NCBI GenBank assembly: GCA_016872075.1
Contig: VHBF01000023.1
Coordinates: 1-7,894 of the forward strand
Reading direction: 5' to 3'
Source: Bacillota bacterium
GTDB lineage: Bacteria > Bacillota_I > Bacilli_A > RFN20 > CAG-826
Length of the DNA: 7,894 bases
Below, one piece after another: positions 6,021-7,894 of the stretch; the first letter of the stretch is position 1; each line of letters starts with the position of its first letter. Below the pieces are notes generated by a model. The model saw only the letters and a list, made by a program, of their open reading frames with translations. It did no database searches and had not been told where the DNA came from. Both the position numbers and the translations under genes were made by a program.

Positions 6021-7235
6021 AGGTTTGACGCCAGCTTTCATCATTGGTAGATTCATAAAATATAAAAAACCAAAAACAAGCATCAATCCACCTGACACGA
6101 TCATTAACCATTCAATGTCAAGGATGTCGGCAAGTGGCCCAAATACAGCAATCCCAATTGGCATCGCAATGGAATTAATCATGGTCGAGATACTTGTTAC
6201 ACGTCCCATGTATGCTGGATCCACTTGTTCTTGGAGAATCACGGTCATCGTTGTGTTGTAAAAAGGTAAGACAATACCTTGCATCAACATAAACGCAAAA
6301 TAAATATAGAAGTTAGAGACAATCCCTAACATGAAAACACCAAACCCCATAATCGAGATTGCGATACCAGCGGTGACAATTCGATTGTTAAAACCACCCC
6401 ACCAAGCCACGATTAAAGCCCCGATAGTCATCCCGAGGGAAAAAGATACTTCTACCATCGTTAAGCGGAACACTTCATCACCATAAGTTTCAAATGACCT
6501 TACCACTTGAAGTGGTGATAAAAAGGCAACTGGTGAGACAAGAATTAATACAAAAAATAAATAAATGAAAAACGGAATTAAGAAAGAATGGGTTTTGACA
6601 TACTTCAAACCGGCAACAAAGTCTTGGATGCCATTGGTGGTTTTGGGCTTGTCTTCATTCACGTGCTTGGGGATGGTGACCAATAATAATAAGGTTAAAA
6701 CCCCAATTACTGCCGTTACCGTATCGATATAAAATAAAAAACCAATACTAAACCAAGAGATTAAAATAGCTGCAACAATCGGACCAAGCACATTAAAAGC
6801 AGACTGAATACCCGATTCAATCCCTTGAACTCTCATTAATTTATCTTGTGGAACCATTAACGGAATCGCCGCGCCTATTGCTGGTCCGTGAATCGCTTGA
6901 CCAATGCCCCGCACGACTGTCACCGCAATCAGCATCCAAATTTCAATATTGCCCAAAGAAAAAAGAATGGCAGTGATTAAGGTGACCAAGGCAATCGTCC
7001 CATCGGCGATGACAATTAATAATTTTCGATTCATCTTATCGGCAAGGACACCGGCGATTGGAGAAAAAATGAGTAGAGGCATAAATGAAGCGATAATCGC
7101 AATCGTAAGGATCGTTCCTGATTCGGTTTCAAGATTGATATACCAAAAGATGGCATATTGCACTAATAGCGAGCCAATAAAGGAAATCATTTGTCCTGCA
7201 ATAAAGAAGCTGATGTTGCGTTGCCAATTTTTCAT
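6000..7235 (-). CDS. Major facilitator superfamily exporter (MefA/EntS-like MFS_3 type)
   Basis: The 411-residue protein has about twelve hydrophobic segments, the normal MFS size. The conserved loop between segments 2 and 3 is GVLADKMNRK (62-71), MFS motif A. The N-terminus (NISFFIAGQMISFIGSLLVQYAIFWY, from residue 7) and the VDPAYMGRVTSI stretch (338-349) resemble the proton-driven exporters related to macrolide efflux MefA and siderophore exporter EntS. These pump small amphipathic compounds out across the cytoplasmic membrane; the actual cargo is unknown. The central cytoplasmic loop is near 188-212, with a charged segment HVNEDKPKTT. The gene starts 30 bases after the acetyltransferase stop with only a weak GGGT-type ribosome site, so the two are probably one operon. 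Its stop is four bases from the convergent PAP2 stop. It appears intact. Confidence is high for the family and low for any specific drug. Confidence 0.92.
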   Translation of the reverse strand: MKNWQRNISFFIAGQMISFIGSLLVQYAIFWYINLETESGTILTIAIIASFMPLLIFSPIAGVLADKMNRKLLIVIADGTIALVTLITAILFSLGNIEIWMLIAVTVVRGIGQAIHGPAIGAAIPLMVPQDKLMRVQGIESGIQSAFNVLGPIVAAILISWFSIGFLFYIDTVTAVIGVLTLLLLVTIPKHVNEDKPKTTNGIQDFVAGLKYVKTHSFLIPFFIYLFFVLILVSPVAFLSPLQVVRSFETYGDEVFRLTMVEVSFSLGMTIGALIVAWWGGFNNRIVTAGIAISIMGFGVFMLGIVSNFYIYFAFMLMQGIVLPFYNTTMTVILQEQVDPAYMGRVTSISTMINSIAMPIGIAVFGPLADILDIEWLMIVSGGLMLVFGFLYFMNLPMMKAGVKPTKTKTP

Positions 7236-7265
7236 AAATTTTTACCCAGCGAAATATAGCACAGA

Positions 7266-7826
7266 TTATTTTTGCGCCATGTCCCAATCTTTTTTTAAGA
7301 TTGAATAGAGACTTGAATCTTGAAATCCATCATTTGATCGATAGTATTGTCTTAAAACGCCCTCGTGTTGAAATCCAGTTTTGATTAACACCGCACCACT
7401 GGCAGGATTATAAATGGAGTGATGCGCTTCTAAACGATTAAATCCAACGACTCCAAATGCGTATTGTAATAGCGCTTGAAGGGCTTCGGTCATATACCCT
7501 TGGTTCCAATAAAGTTTCATTAAAGCGTAACCAACTTCTCCACGTTCAAATCCATCATGAATCGAGTGAATGCTAATGGTGCCAATTAAAGAACCATTTT
7601 TTAATTGAATGCCCCAAACATAAAATTTGGGATCAGGATAATTACTCATCCAGTAACTGATAATCCTTTTCGTTTCATCGACAGAAATGTGGGGTTTCCA
7701 GGATAAGTACTTCACCACATCCATATCGGTTGCCCAACCTAAATACATACTCTCAGCATCCGCTAATTGTAACGGTCTTAAGAATAAGCGATTCGTGTTT
7801 AGTTTAATCGTTCCTTGATGGTTCAT
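7266..7826 (-). CDS. GNAT-family N-acetyltransferase, RimJ/RimL-like
   Basis: The 186-residue protein matches the Acetyltransf_3 (RimJ/RimL/SpeG-like) group in length and layout. It opens with the usual TNRLFLRPLQLADAESMY (11-28). It then has the acetyl-CoA region GYALMKLYWNQGYMTEALQALLQYAF (99-124), in which WNQGYMTEA is the pyrophosphate loop and following helix. It closes with NPASGAVLIKTGFQHEGVLRQ (140-160), the typical N-x2-S-x5-K-x-GF-x2-EG end motif. Members transfer acetyl from acetyl-CoA to the N-terminus of a ribosomal protein, to a polyamine or to a small toxic amine; the acceptor here is unknown. The start at 7826 has no Shine-Dalgarno, but no ATG, GTG or TTG lies in frame in the visible upstream sequence, and starting there gives the normal N-terminus. 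It is upstream of, and probably co-transcribed with, the MFS exporter. The promoter must lie in 7827-7894 or beyond the window. Confidence 0.92.
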   Translation of the reverse strand: MNHQGTIKLNTNRLFLRPLQLADAESMYLGWATDMDVVKYLSWKPHISVDETKRIISYWMSNYPDPKFYVWGIQLKNGSLIGTISIHSIHDGFERGEVGYALMKLYWNQGYMTEALQALLQYAFGVVGFNRLEAHHSIYNPASGAVLIKTGFQHEGVLRQYYRSNDGFQDSSLYSILKKDWDMAQK

Positions 7827-7894
7827 GGGTGGTACACAATGGATATATCTGAAAGAATTAAGGCATACATATGTGATTCTATTTTAACAAAATT

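Noticed and set aside
7827..7850. GGGTGGTAC at 7827-7835 on the plus strand resembles the T-box core (GGGTGGNACC).
   Set aside because: The match breaks after nine bases (ACAA instead of CGCG). The region where a T-box stem I would lie is the antisense of the acetyltransferase coding sequence, and no terminator hairpin follows before the window ends.
7855..7894. TAGAAT and TTGTTA elements on the minus strand upstream of the acetyltransferase as a promoter.
   Set aside because: TTGTTA pairs only with a poor -10 (TATGCC), and the -35 for TAGAAT would lie outside the window, so no promoter can be assigned.

Overview
The window is AT-rich, densely coded and has no mobile element, CRISPR array, tRNA or rRNA that I can see. 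TGA appears to be a normal stop: the gene at 1712-2545 ends in TGA one base before the convergent neighbour begins, and the Trp codons I checked are TGG. Shine-Dalgarno sites such as GGAGGA are present in front of some genes. This fits a low-GC Bacillota or an Acholeplasma-like mollicute using the standard code. The placement is an inference from style and gene content, not from a marker gene.

Layout from left to right. (1) 1-271, minus: start of an ABC transporter ATPase (cut by the window edge), preceded by a good promoter. (2) 372-1652, minus: ArsB/NhaD (SLC13-like) membrane transporter. (3) 1712-2545, plus: beta-hydroxyacid dehydrogenase, divergent from (2) across 59 bases that seem to hold back-to-back promoters. 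(4) 4560-3337 then 3350-2547, minus: a serine palmitoyltransferase-like PLP enzyme followed, with a 14-base overlap, by a classical short-chain dehydrogenase with a hydrophobic C-terminal tail. (5) 4650-5084 then 5093-5995, plus: MsrB and a PAP2 membrane phosphatase, divergent from (4) across 89 bases that contain a perfect dyad. (6) 7826-7266 then 7235-6000, minus: a RimJ/RimL-type acetyltransferase and an MFS exporter. No stretch without a gene exceeds 100 bases.

The most interesting unit is (4). The first enzyme keeps the sequence hallmarks of bacterial serine palmitoyltransferase, and its overlapping partner is a ketone/alcohol reductase that looks able to sit on a membrane. Together they could make a sphingoid base: serine plus acyl thioester to 3-ketosphinganine, then reduction to sphinganine. 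Known bacterial pathways, as in Caulobacter, are thought to reduce after N-acylation with a different, extended-SDR enzyme, so a tightly coupled classical SDR would be a variant worth testing. The PAP2 phosphatase across the shared intergenic region might act on a related lipid phosphate. The other genes look like ordinary housekeeping, stress or transport functions.
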